Below are positions 8,806-17,004 of a stretch of 64,000 nt of DNA, in pieces. Source of the stretch: Bacteroidetes bacterium GWE2_42_24 (GTDB lineage Bacteria; Bacteroidota; Bacteroidia; Bacteroidales; TTA-H9). Both the position numbers and the translations under genes were made by a program. Location of the stretch: NCBI GenBank assembly GCA_001768515.1, contig MEOA01000001.1:186001-250000 (forward strand), read 5' to 3'. The notes beneath the pieces are model-generated. The model worked only from the letters and a program-made list of their open reading frames with translations, was not told the origin of the DNA and made no database searches. How positions within the stretch are numbered: position 1 is the first letter of the stretch; each line of letters opens with the position of its first letter.

Positions 8806-8836
8806 ACTTCGAAGCCACTTCGAAGCCACTTCGAAC
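8806..8836. repeat. 11-bp tandem repeat ACTTCGAAGCC
   Basis: Two perfect copies (8806-8816, 8817-8827) and a partial third copy (8828-8836). Each unit contains the palindrome CTTCGAAG, so the array offers symmetric sites at one-helical-turn spacing. Confidence 0.75.
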
Positions 8837-8922
8837 CGATGATATGTTTGACTCCTGTTTATCAATTGTTTGACAATTTGTGATTTGTTGTAGAATAATG
8901 TGGGTTTTGGGGAAATTTTCAA

Positions 8923-9223
8923 CCAAAATTTTGCCCCTACGGGGCTGGGGCAAATGATGGAAATACATATACAAAGATGCGATCCCCGCGAAGCATGAAA
9001 CCAGCATTGACTATGAACCGGAATTGGGCAATGCGCCCTGTAGGACTGAAACCCTTGTAGCACACAGGCAAATTCACACACCCGGCTCTACAGGGGCGAA
9101 AGCTTTGTTTAAAGAAATACGGGTAATGAAAATCCAGCTAATGCATTAAGCCCTGTTGGGTCGAAACCTTTGCAACAAACAGATCCATCCAGACAACCAG
9201 CCCTGTAGGGGCGAAACCTGAAC
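8923..9223. repeat. Cluster of REP-like 23-bp repeats
   Basis: Four plus-oriented copies related to GCCCTGTAGGGGCGAAAC start at 9035, 9085, 9150 and 9200 (spacings 50, 65, 50). A fifth copy in opposite orientation (8923-8945) contains the palindrome GCCCCTACGGGGC. Each has a short CCCTGTAGGG-type palindromic head and a GAAACC-type tail. The copies differ at several positions. This resembles repetitive extragenic palindrome clusters rather than a gene or CRISPR. Confidence 0.6.
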
Positions 9224-9304
9224 AATCGGCCAATTACCAATACCTGCACACAATAACAGGCGCCAATCGCAGATACATAATTAGTGTAAAAGGACGCGGT
9301 TTGT

Positions 9305-10639
9305 TCAGCTTTGCGCGATCATTCCTTTTAGTGTTGCCGGTGTACTTCCGGTGATCTTTACCATAACATAATCGCCTGGTTTGAATCCCCGGTCGGGAAA
9401 TACCACGACTTTGTTTCCACTGGTACGACCCATCAGAAAATCAGGTGAACGCTTCGATGATCCTTCCACAAGCACTTCAAGCACATTTCCGATGTCGGCA
9501 CGATTTGATTTTGCCGACATCTTCTGTTGAAGGGCAATAATCTCTGAAAGCCGGGATGCTTTTACCTCATCAGGAACATCATCAGGGTAGCGCTTCGAAG
9601 CCAGCGTGCCTGATCTTTCAGAATACCTGAACATGAAGGCAGCATCAAAGGCGGCTTCCTGCATCAGGCTTATGGTATCAGCATGGTCGGCATCAGTCTC
9701 ACTGCAGAATCCGGTGATAATATCAGTTGAGAGGGTACAGTCAGGCAGAAATTGCCGGATGGAAGCCACCCTTTCCAGATACCAGTCACGGGTATAGCGC
9801 CGGTTCATCAGCTTTAAAATACGATTGCTCCCCGATTGTACCGCGAGGTGCACCGACCTGCAGATATTGGGATAAGACGCCATAACGTGCAGCAGGTCAT
9901 CACTTAAATCCTTGGGGTGTGAAGTTGTAAACCTAACACGCAGCAGGGGGCTGATAGCCGCCACTTGTCCCATCAGGACGGGGAAAGAGGTAACAATGCC
10001 ATCAGCATCCCAGTGATAGGAATTGACATTCTGACCGAGAAGAGTGACCTCACGGAAACCCAGGCCGAACAACCGGGCAGCCTCTTCAACAACGGTACGC
10101 GGATCGCGGCTTCGCTCCCGTCCCCGGGTAAAAGGGACGACACAATAGGCACAAAAGTTTTCACAACCCCGCATAATGCTGATGAAGGAAGACACCCCGT
10201 TACTGTGAAACTTGACGGGCTGAATATCATCATAAGTCTCTTCAATCGACAGTTCGATATTTGCTGTTTTCTGCCCTCCCCCGACCTCTGCCAGCAGGGT
10301 TGGAAGAACGCGATAAGCATCGGGACCTGCCACCAGATCAACTGAAAAGCCGCTTTCAAGCAACTCATCTTTAAGCCGTTCGGCCATGCAACCAATGACA
10401 CCGATCAGCATCGAATGATTCTTTTTGCGAAAAGCCTGTAACTCGCGTAACCGTTTCCAGATTCGCTGCTCTGCCTTATCACGGATAGAACATGTATTAA
10501 TCAGGATTAATCCGGCCTGGCTGGCATCATCAACAAGATGATAACCGGCGTCCAGAAGAACCGAAGCTACAATTTCGCTGTCAGAAAAATTCATCTGACA
10601 GCCATAAGTTTCTATATAAAAATTCACGCCTTCAGGCAT
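9305..10639 (-). CDS. miaB: tRNA methylthiotransferase MiaB
   Basis: A 444-residue radical-SAM enzyme that adds the 2-methylthio group to N6-isopentenyladenosine at position 37 of tRNAs reading UNN codons. The N-terminal UPF0004 domain has its three cluster cysteines (Cys14 in ETYGC, one in NTCS, one in IGCMAERL). The radical-SAM triad CENFCAYC lies at about 159-166, followed by GRERSR and LLGQNVNSY, and a C-terminal TRAM domain binds RNA. The full set of six cluster cysteines is present, so both clusters should form. It is transcribed away from topA, with a hairpin in its leader. Confidence 0.95.
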   Translation of the reverse strand: MPEGVNFYIETYGCQMNFSDSEIVASVLLDAGYHLVDDASQAGLILINTCSIRDKAEQRIWKRLRELQAFRKKNHSMLIGVIGCMAERLKDELLESGFSVDLVAGPDAYRVLPTLLAEVGGGQKTANIELSIEETYDDIQPVKFHSNGVSSFISIMRGCENFCAYCVVPFTRGRERSRDPRTVVEEAARLFGLGFREVTLLGQNVNSYHWDADGIVTSFPVLMGQVAAISPLLRVRFTTSHPKDLSDDLLHVMASYPNICRSVHLAVQSGSNRILKLMNRRYTRDWYLERVASIRQFLPDCTLSTDIITGFCSETDADHADTISLMQEAAFDAAFMFRYSERSGTLASKRYPDDVPDEVKASRLSEIIALQQKMSAKSNRADIGNVLEVLVEGSSKRSPDFLMGRTSGNKVVVFPDRGFKPGDYVMVKITGSTPATLKGMIAQS

Positions 10640-10661
10640 ATAGATCAGGATTAAAGATTCT

Positions 10662-10695
10662 TAAACCAAAACGCCTCCCGCGAAAAGGGAAGCGT
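10662..10695 (-). promoter_or_regulatory. Hairpin with T-rich tail in the miaB leader
   Basis: On the minus strand ACGCTTCCC (10695-10687) pairs with GGGAGGCGT (10679-10671) with one G-T wobble, then comes TTTTGGTTT. It lies between the predicted transcript start (about 10697) and the miaB ATG (10639). It could act as an attenuator or a 5'-protective stem. Confidence 0.45.
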
Positions 10696-10700
10696 CGCTG

Positions 10701-10708
10701 CAAAAATA
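10701..10708 (-). promoter_or_regulatory. -7 box (TATTTTTG) of miaB
   Basis: TAnnTTTG match on the minus strand, 62 bases upstream of the miaB ATG. No TTG is seen at -33. It is divergent to the topA promoter about 50 bases away. Confidence 0.45.
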
Positions 10709-10754
10709 CTCAAAAGAAACAACCCTTTTAACTAACAGTTTACACTTGCAAGTG

Positions 10755-10786
10755 TTGAAATGCATAACGGTATTGTTATACCTTTG
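10755..10786 (+). promoter_or_regulatory. -33/-7 promoter of topA
   Basis: TTG at 10755-10757, 21 bases, then TACCTTTG at 10779-10786. This is the complete Bacteroidota sigma-factor promoter arrangement, about 35 bases before the topA start codon. Confidence 0.7.
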
Positions 10787-10821
10787 CAGCGCAAATCCGT
10801 ACATACATAATATAAGAAGTA

Positions 10822-13329
10822 GTGAAAAACCTTGTAATCGTTGAGTCACCAGCAAAAGCAAAGACTATTGAAGGCTTTCTGGGAAAAGACTTTGTGGTGA
10901 AATCAAGTTTCGGCCATATTCGCGATCTAAACAAAAAGCAACTTGGAGTAGACATCAATAAAGACTTTCTGCCAGACTATGAAATACCAGCCGACAAGAC
11001 GAAGGTCGTAGCCGATCTCCGGAAAGCAGCCAAAGAAGCCGAAACGGTTTGGCTGGCATCCGATGAAGACCGCGAAGGAGAAGCTATCAGTTGGCATTTG
11101 GCGGAAGCGTTGAATCTTGATATCACCAAAACACGCCGTATCGTTTTTCACGAGATTACGAAGCAGGCCATTACAAAAGCTATTGAATCTCCACGCATCA
11201 TCGACATCAACCTTGTCAATGCTCAGCAGGCACGACGTGTACTCGACCGTTTGGTTGGTTATGAATTATCACCCGTGCTGTGGCGAAAGGTAAAACCCTC
11301 ACTTTCGGCAGGCCGGGTACAATCAGTGGCCGTAAGGCTTGTTGTTGACCGGGAAGAAGAAATCAGGGAATTTAAAGTAATAAGCTGGTATCGGGTCATT
11401 GGTAAATTTTTTGTAAACAACGATAAAGGAGAAGGAATTCTGATTGGTGAATTAAGCCGCCGTTTTACAAACGCAGAAGAAACAGTGGCTTTTCTGGAAT
11501 CGCTGAAAAGTGCAAGCTACCATGTTTCATCTGTTGAAAAAAAACCAGGAAAGAAATCTCCCGCACCCCCTTTCACCACCTCCACGCTGCAACAGGAAGC
11601 TGCCCGTAAGCTTGGCTATCCGGTTGCCCGAACCATGACCCTGGCTCAACAGCTTTACGAAGCCGGTTACATCACATACATGCGTACCGATAGCGTCAAC
11701 TTAAGTGACACAGCCATCACTTCTGTAAAAAATGAGATTATCACAAACTGGGGAGCCCATTATAGTCAGGTCCGTCACTTTACTACCAAAACAAAAGGTG
11801 CTCAGGAGGCTCACGAAGCCATTCGCCCCACCTACCTTAATCAACAGACGGCAGGTTCGGATGATGGACAGCGTAAACTATATGACCTGATCTGGAAAAG
11901 AACCATTGCCTCCCAGATGGCCGATGCCGAACTCGAACGTACCAACATCACGATTGGCATCAGTACGACCAAAAAAGAAGAATTCATTGCCAGAGGAGAA
12001 GTCATAAAATTCGACGGCTTTCTCAAGGTTTATGCGGAATCGACAGATGACGATCTTTCTGAAGATACAGAAGGACTCCTGCCACCCGTCACTAAAGGCG
12101 AGGCATTAAAACCCGGAGAAATTACAGCAACCCAAAAGTTCTCACAACAGCCGTCCCGTTATACTGAAGCCAGTCTGGTTAAAAAACTCGAAGAACTGGG
12201 AATCGGCCGTCCTTCAACATATGCCCCCATTATCAGTACCATTCAGAAGCGTGAATATGTTGAGAAAGGAGAACGCCCGGGGACTACACGTCAATTCGAT
12301 GTCATCACTTTGCTTAATGGAAAAACAGACTTCAAGATCAAGACTGAAAAAGTGGGAGTTGACAAGGGAAAACTATTTCCAACCGACATCGGTTCACTGG
12401 TAAATCAATATCTGGTAACAAATTTCCCCGACATCGTCGATTACCAGTTTACCGCCACCGTCGAGAAAGACTTCGATGAAATAGCAGAAGGACGGTTGGT
12501 ATGGAACAAAATGATCTCATCATTCTATGCCCCTTTTCATAAAACCGTTGACAAGGCAATCGCAAGCACAGAGAAAGTTAAGGGGGAACGGGACCTCGGA
12601 ATAGACCCTGATACAGGAAAACGGATATGTGTTAAACTAGCGCGGTTCGGTCCAATTGTACAATTGGGTGAAACCGAAAACGAAAGCGGCGAGAAACCGC
12701 GATTTGCCGGTCTGCGCAAAGGCCAGTCGATGGAGACCATTACCCTGAACGACGCCCTTGATTTGCTTAAATTTCCCCGTCTGATTGGCCGCTATCAGGA
12801 CGATGATATAACCGCCGCCATTGGAAGGTTTGGTCCTTACCTTCTGCATCAGAAAAAATTCTACAGTCTCCCTGCTGCTATTGATCCCCTCACCGTGACA
12901 GAAGCAAAAGCCATAGAGATCATGCTGGCCAAACAGGAAAAAGACCGTCTGAGCGTTATCAGGACGTTTGACGAAGACGAAAACGTTATCATCAAAAACG
13001 GGCGTTTCGGTCCATACATCGCCTTTGGAAAAGCAAATGTGCCAATTCCGAAGAAAACTGACCCTGCCACTCTCTCGCTCGAAGACTGCCGTCAGCTTTC
13101 AGAAGCTTATCTGGCTGTAAAAGGAAAATCGCGGACTTCGAAAACAGCTGCTCCTAAGAAGGAGCCCGCTGTAAAAAAGAAAGCAGCTCCTAAAGCAGCC
13201 GCAGATAGTACTTCGGTAAAGAAAACCACCAGGGCTACTACTACCACTGAAGCCAAACCCAAGGCTAAAAAAGCATCTGCCGGCAAGGCTAAACCCAAAA
13301 CATCAGCCAAAAAACCAAAAAAAGCATAA
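10822..13329 (+). CDS. topA: DNA topoisomerase I
   Basis: An 835-residue type IA topoisomerase that relaxes negative supercoils. It opens with the TOPRIM strand KNLVIVESPAKAKTI, then DEDREGEAISWHL (metal-binding acidic cluster), and the active-site tyrosine lies in ITYMRTDS near residue 294. Instead of zinc fingers the C-terminus has Topo_C repeats (two GRFGPY segments among them), then a Lys/Ala-rich tail of about 65 residues resembling histone-H1-like tails, probably for nonspecific DNA contact. The start is a GTG at 10822, supported by a full promoter ending 35 bases upstream. An essential housekeeping gene. Confidence 0.96.
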   Translation: MKNLVIVESPAKAKTIEGFLGKDFVVKSSFGHIRDLNKKQLGVDINKDFLPDYEIPADKTKVVADLRKAAKEAETVWLASDEDREGEAISWHLAEALNLDITKTRRIVFHEITKQAITKAIESPRIIDINLVNAQQARRVLDRLVGYELSPVLWRKVKPSLSAGRVQSVAVRLVVDREEEIREFKVISWYRVIGKFFVNNDKGEGILIGELSRRFTNAEETVAFLESLKSASYHVSSVEKKPGKKSPAPPFTTSTLQQEAARKLGYPVARTMTLAQQLYEAGYITYMRTDSVNLSDTAITSVKNEIITNWGAHYSQVRHFTTKTKGAQEAHEAIRPTYLNQQTAGSDDGQRKLYDLIWKRTIASQMADAELERTNITIGISTTKKEEFIARGEVIKFDGFLKVYAESTDDDLSEDTEGLLPPVTKGEALKPGEITATQKFSQQPSRYTEASLVKKLEELGIGRPSTYAPIISTIQKREYVEKGERPGTTRQFDVITLLNGKTDFKIKTEKVGVDKGKLFPTDIGSLVNQYLVTNFPDIVDYQFTATVEKDFDEIAEGRLVWNKMISSFYAPFHKTVDKAIASTEKVKGERDLGIDPDTGKRICVKLARFGPIVQLGETENESGEKPRFAGLRKGQSMETITLNDALDLLKFPRLIGRYQDDDITAAIGRFGPYLLHQKKFYSLPAAIDPLTVTEAKAIEIMLAKQEKDRLSVIRTFDEDENVIIKNGRFGPYIAFGKANVPIPKKTDPATLSLEDCRQLSEAYLAVKGKSRTSKTAAPKKEPAVKKKAAPKAAADSTSVKKTTRATTTTEAKPKAKKASAGKAKPKTSAKKPKKA

Positions 13330-13381
13330 GAGGATTGAAAAGTTAAAGATTGCAACAGATGATCTTTTGCCGGTTGTAGCA

Positions 13382-13389
13382 TAAATTTG
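13382..13389 (+). promoter_or_regulatory. -7 box (TAAATTTG) before the arginase-like gene
   Basis: TAnnTTTG match 72 bases before the ATG at 13462. It overlaps an in-frame TTG at 13387, which therefore cannot be a start codon of this transcript. There is no TTG at the right -33 distance. Confidence 0.45.
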
Positions 13390-13461
13390 AAAAGAGAATT
13401 CACCAACCGGCAACTTTTTAACCAAAGGACCAGTATAAGCCTTGTTGAATCCAATAGAACA

Positions 13462-14652
13462 ATGCCCATCATGACCGATCTCTCGCTGTACTTCAGCCCG
13501 GTGTCAACCGACATCTTTGAATCCAAACATTTTACCCATCAACGAATGGGGCATCTGATCAGCACTTATTCAAACGAGGGACAGTTTCCTGGTCTCGATG
13601 ATGTTGATATTGCTATCATTGGCGTACCGGAAAACCGGGGCAGGGATTTTCAGGGAACAGGACTGAACGGACCTGATGAAATCAGACGCTTCTTTTACCA
13701 ACTTTTCCCGGCAAGGAAACAAATCAATATCGTTGACCTTGGAAACCTGCTCAGCGGAAATACACTTGAAGACACATGGGTTGCCGTGGCCGAAATTATC
13801 AGCATGCTTCTTGAAAAGAGTATACTACCTATCATTGTTGGCGGCGGACAACATTTATCATGGGCCAATTACAAGGCCTACGAAAAAATGGGTCAAATTA
13901 TCAATATAGCTTCAGTCGATTCCAGATTCGATATTGGCGAAAACTCATCCGACAGCCACTCACGTTCCTGGCTTAGTCGAATCATTTTACACCAACCTAA
14001 CTATCTGTTCAACTATACAAATATCGGTTATCAGACTTACTTTGTCGATCAGGACGCCATACGGCTGATGAAAAAGATGTTTTTTGACACCTACCGTCTG
14101 GGCTTTGTCAATCAGAACATCGAAGAAATGGAGCCCATGGTCAGAAATGCCGACATGCTCTCCTTCGACATATCCTCTATCAGACAAAGCGATGCTCCGG
14201 GATGTGCAAATGCCACCCCTAATGGATTTTATGGTGAACAGGCATGCCAGATCATGCGGTTTGCCGGAATGAGCGACAAACTTACTTCACTGGGAATCTA
14301 TGAATATGACCCTGAATTTGACAGCAATGGACAAACAGCTCACCTGATCGCCCAAATGCTCTGGTACTTCATGGAAGGGTTTTACAACCGGATGAAAGAT
14401 TTCCCGATAAAAACAAAGGAGCAGGATCATTACTTCAAATACTACGTCACGATAGAGGGACAAAAAGATGAGGTAATCTTCTATAAAAGCACTAAAAGCG
14501 ACCGCTGGTGGATGGAAGTAAACTGCCCGACCTATCTGCAAACCAAATTCGCCCGACATTACCTTGTCCCCTGCGCCTATAGCGATTACCAATCAGCCTG
14601 TTCAAACGATCTTCCCGACCGCTGGTGGCAGGTATACCAGAAATTGATGTAA
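13462..14652 (+). CDS. Arginase/formimidoylglutamase-fold protein, altered active site
   Basis: A 396-residue protein of the ureohydrolase fold. The family landmarks occur in order but the metal ligands are altered: GGGQHLSW replaces GGGHS/D, VDSRFD replaces the D-A-H-x-D loop, and SFDISSIRQSDAP replaces S-x-D-x-D-x-x-D-P. Two of the usual histidine/aspartate ligands are therefore missing or moved, so a normal dinuclear manganese centre is doubtful. About 110 extra residues at the C-terminus (ending near DRWWQVYQKLM) follow the fold. It lies between topA and rimM on the same strand. It may be an enzyme with changed chemistry or a non-catalytic relative. The start at 13462 follows from the -7 box; ATG 13471 is also possible. 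Confidence 0.72.
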   Translation: MPIMTDLSLYFSPVSTDIFESKHFTHQRMGHLISTYSNEGQFPGLDDVDIAIIGVPENRGRDFQGTGLNGPDEIRRFFYQLFPARKQINIVDLGNLLSGNTLEDTWVAVAEIISMLLEKSILPIIVGGGQHLSWANYKAYEKMGQIINIASVDSRFDIGENSSDSHSRSWLSRIILHQPNYLFNYTNIGYQTYFVDQDAIRLMKKMFFDTYRLGFVNQNIEEMEPMVRNADMLSFDISSIRQSDAPGCANATPNGFYGEQACQIMRFAGMSDKLTSLGIYEYDPEFDSNGQTAHLIAQMLWYFMEGFYNRMKDFPIKTKEQDHYFKYYVTIEGQKDEVIFYKSTKSDRWWMEVNCPTYLQTKFARHYLVPCAYSDYQSACSNDLPDRWWQVYQKLM

Positions 14653-14664
14653 TGCAAAGCTTCT

Positions 14665-15195
14665 ATGACTAAAGACGATTGCTTCCAACTGGGGAATATC
14701 AGCCGGACACATGGAAATCAGGGAGAGCTCTCATTTTGGCTCGATGTGGATGATCCTCTTGTATACCAACAACTCGACAGCGTTCTGATAGATATAGACG
14801 ATGCGCTGGTTCCTTTTTTTATCCAGAGAATCAGCATGGGCAATAAGCAGTTGGCCTATGTTAAACTGGAGGATGTCGACACCATCGACAAAGCTCAGCA
14901 ACTGGTTGGTTATGACCTCTACCTCCCCATGAGCCGCTTGCCAAAGCTGGAAGGAAATAAGTTTTATTATCACGAGATTATAGGTTTTCAGTTAATCGAT
15001 GCTTCTGTTGGATTGGTGGGCACCATAACCGATGTTTACGACCTTTCAAACAACCCCCTCATCAGTATCGATCATGAGGGTACTGAAATTCTCGTCCCCC
15101 TGGCTGATCCGTTTATTGACCACATCGCTCGCGATGAGCGCAGGTTTTACATGAACCTGCCGGCAGGTCTTATTGATATTTACCTAAAAGATTAA
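14665..15195 (+). CDS. rimM: Ribosome maturation factor RimM
   Basis: A 176-residue protein needed for maturation of the 30S subunit head, where it binds ribosomal protein S19. The N-terminal RimM barrel starts FQLGNISRTHGNQGELSFWL, and the C-terminal PRC-barrel holds YYHEIIGFQLID and EILVPLADPFI. Length and order are normal. In many bacteria rimM sits with rpsP and trmD; here it follows the arginase-like gene by 12 bases and precedes the tRNA methyltransferase by 2 bases, so these four genes probably form one unit. Confidence 0.93.
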   Translation: MTKDDCFQLGNISRTHGNQGELSFWLDVDDPLVYQQLDSVLIDIDDALVPFFIQRISMGNKQLAYVKLEDVDTIDKAQQLVGYDLYLPMSRLPKLEGNKFYYHEIIGFQLIDASVGLVGTITDVYDLSNNPLISIDHEGTEILVPLADPFIDHIARDERRFYMNLPAGLIDIYLKD

Positions 15196-15197
15196 AT

Positions 15198-15911
15198 GTG
15201 TTGGATCGGTTTCGTTTCAAATCCTTTGAAGTCGAACACCACAGGAGCACTATGAAAGTGGGCACCGATGCCGTGCTTCTAAGTGCCTGGACCCAGGTGG
15301 CCGGTGCGACTAAAGTCCTCGACATCGGAACCGGCTGTGGTATCATTTCACTCATTCTGGCCTCGCGCTCTCCCGACTTAGACGTTACCGCTATCGACAT
15401 CGACAGTCAATCGATAGAGGAGGCACAATTAAATTTCGCAGCCAGCAGGTGGAGTTCCAGACTCATGGCACTGAATCAGTCACTACAAAGCTTCGTAGCC
15501 TCAACCCCTGACCGGTTTGATCTTATCGTAAGCAACCCTCCGTGGTTCATCAATTGTTTGCGTGTACCCGGCAATTCAAGGCGCAATAATGCCCGCCATC
15601 ATGATGCGCTCAACTTCCCCGATTTAATTGACGGTACAACCAGATTATTAAGCGACAACGGACGAGCCACTTTCATCCTGCCCGCAACAGAGGGAACCCT
15701 TTTCGTGGAGATGGCACTTCGAAAAGGCCTTAACCTCAGCCACAAATGCGTAGTCAGATCTAACCCGAAGAAGGCTCCGTACCGTTGGCTGCTCGAATTC
15801 TCTGCACAACGTGACAGTTCAATCATTACGGAGCTGTCTATTCATTCGCCAAACGGATCCTTTTCAGAAGCATATAAAGCACTTACGGGTGATTTTTACC
15901 TCAACTTTTAA
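15198..15911 (+). CDS. trmN6: tRNA1(Val) adenine-37 N6-methyltransferase
   Basis: A 237-residue SAM-dependent methyltransferase of the YfiC/TrmN6 type. It has FKVGTDA-like KVGTDAVLLSAW at about 20-31, SAM-binding motif I VLDIGTGCGIISL, the acidic AIDID loop and the adenine-N6 catalytic motif NPPWF. The family methylates A37 of tRNA-Val. The start is GTG at 15198, two bases after the rimM stop. An ATG two bases earlier is out of frame. It fits the translation theme of the upstream gene. Confidence 0.85.
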   Translation: MLDRFRFKSFEVEHHRSTMKVGTDAVLLSAWTQVAGATKVLDIGTGCGIISLILASRSPDLDVTAIDIDSQSIEEAQLNFAASRWSSRLMALNQSLQSFVASTPDRFDLIVSNPPWFINCLRVPGNSRRNNARHHDALNFPDLIDGTTRLLSDNGRATFILPATEGTLFVEMALRKGLNLSHKCVVRSNPKKAPYRWLLEFSAQRDSSIITELSIHSPNGSFSEAYKALTGDFYLNF

Positions 15912-15916
15912 GTGCG

Positions 15917-16399
15917 ATGATAACGATTCTCTCAGTCGATTTGGGTGTTAAAACTGGCCTCGCCTGCTGGACATCAGCCGGGGAATTACTTTGGTACAGA
16001 TCGCAGAATTATGGATCAAAAGAACGGCTTGGCCGGGCAATCAGATCAATTCTTGGCCAATTCAGTGAACCGGGTCTTTTAGTGCTGGAAGGTGGAGGAC
16101 GCATCTCAACGCTATGGACAACAATTGCTATCCGGTCAGGATGGTCAATCGAGACACTTCATGCCGAGGAATGGAGGCGGAATTTGATCAACCCGTCGGA
16201 ATGGCAGTTTACCTCAGACCTGAAGGATTTATCGGTCAGCTATGCAACCATTGCCTGCCAATGGGGCGGTCAACCTGTTGCAGGAGTATTAAATCACAAC
16301 ACCGCTGAAGCGATTTTAACCGGGCTGTGGGTGCTGGTAAAGCGGGGTTTCATTACCAAGACACCCTGGCTCCTCCCAATAGGTTATCGGTCAAAATAA
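15917..16399 (+). CDS. RuvC-like RNase H-fold protein, uncharacterised
   Basis: A 160-residue protein I cannot assign to a named family. It opens with a beta strand ending in an acidic residue (SVDLGVKTGLAC, Asp8), has a second strand ending in an acidic residue (LVLEGGGR, Glu58), and a C-terminal helix with HNTAEAI where RuvC has its last acidic residues. That order resembles a RuvC/RNase H-like nuclease core, and the length is close to RuvC. It follows the methyltransferase by 5 bases and ends in a 16-bp convergent overlap with the DUF2148 gene. Nuclease activity is an inference from three candidate acidic residues. Confidence 0.55.
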   Translation: MITILSVDLGVKTGLACWTSAGELLWYRSQNYGSKERLGRAIRSILGQFSEPGLLVLEGGGRISTLWTTIAIRSGWSIETLHAEEWRRNLINPSEWQFTSDLKDLSVSYATIACQWGGQPVAGVLNHNTAEAILTGLWVLVKRGFITKTPWLLPIGYRSK

Positions 16400-16911
16400 G
16401 GACTCTTTGAACTCACACTGAGTGGAATTGCGAAAATGACCGATACTCCTTCTTCAAAAAGGCCCAGATCAAGTGCACTTCTCCCCGCGGAATACATAAT
16501 CCGGTTGTCGACATGGTATTGCGATGCCACAGCTACAGCAGAACCGAGGGCAATCCCAAGATCTGTAAGATTGAATGCACAAGGAATGGCAGGATGGCCA
16601 TTCTTCGCTCCACAACCATCAAAACCACAATAGCCGCAATATTTCAAACCCAGAGGGTCGACTCGGGTTCCCAACAAAATCAGCGCATCACTCATCCGAA
16701 GATTAGCAGCATCACGTGCGAAAAAAGCCATATTTTCACGACTGGCAATTTGTTCCATTTTTTCGGCAATCTGATGCCGCTCTTCTTCGGTTGCCATCGC
16801 AGCAATGATTGTATCCCGACCCCGGCCTTTAGGCGCCGTTCTGGCTGCAATCAGCATTTGATGGGCCACCCTGGTTACGGTGTCGCGACGAATATCATTT
16901 TCATATATCAT
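16384..16911 (-). CDS. DUF2148 ferredoxin-domain protein
   Basis: A 175-residue protein with the Cys-rich core KYCGYCGFDGCGAKN (about residues 110-124) typical of DUF2148 proteins, which are annotated as ferredoxin-domain proteins and thought to bind an iron-sulfur cluster. The N-terminus MIYENDIRRDTV and the following IAARTAPKGRG segment also fit the family. The molecular role is unknown. The start at 16911 was chosen because a complete -33/-7 promoter lies just upstream; the frame stays open further but has no support. Its last codons overlap the convergent RuvC-like gene by 16 bp. Confidence 0.75.
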   Translation of the reverse strand: MIYENDIRRDTVTRVAHQMLIAARTAPKGRGRDTIIAAMATEEERHQIAEKMEQIASRENMAFFARDAANLRMSDALILLGTRVDPLGLKYCGYCGFDGCGAKNGHPAIPCAFNLTDLGIALGSAVAVASQYHVDNRIMYSAGRSALDLGLFEEGVSVIFAIPLSVSSKSPYFDR

Positions 16912-16924
16912 GACGTTTTTTTTG

Positions 16925-16954
16925 CGAAAGTAGCAGAAACGAACGTAAAGGCAA
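16925..16954 (-). promoter_or_regulatory. Promoter of the DUF2148 gene
   Basis: Minus strand: TTG (16954-16952), 19 bases, then TACTTTCG (16932-16925), one mismatch to TAnnTTTG. Predicted leader about 10 bases. Confidence 0.5.
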
Positions 16955-16974
16955 TGATATAGCATCTGATTTCG

Positions 16975-16982
16975 TACTTTTG
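16975..16982 (+). promoter_or_regulatory. -7 box (TACTTTTG) of tatC
   Basis: Exact TAnnTTTG match 23 bases before the TTG start at 17005. Divergent to the DUF2148 promoter, forming a compact back-to-back pair. No -33 TTG at normal spacing. Confidence 0.5.
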
Positions 16983-17004
16983 TGGTTAAACGAATTTTTA
17001 AATC

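Larger units (their letters stand above)
7963..9304. other. 1.3-kb gene-free stretch with short repeats
   Basis: No convincing gene was found between ppa and miaB. The short reading frames have no family resemblance, and those at 8684-9081 run across the repeats. The stretch holds an inverted repeat (8458-8490), a nested palindrome (8752-8804), an 11-bp tandem repeat (8806-8836) and a cluster of related 23-bp repeats (8923-9223). A minus-strand frame at 8130-8324 ends in RYNFKLLF, like the last strand of an outer-membrane barrel. It could be a worn gene remnant but is too short to support. Confidence 0.6.

Noticed and set aside
8684..9081. Two overlapping minus-strand open frames
   Set aside because: They cross the tandem and palindromic repeats; the translations are low-complexity and have no family pattern.
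9035..9223. Possible CRISPR array
   Set aside because: Repeats are degenerate, spacing is unequal (50, 65, 50), one related copy is inverted and no cas gene is present.
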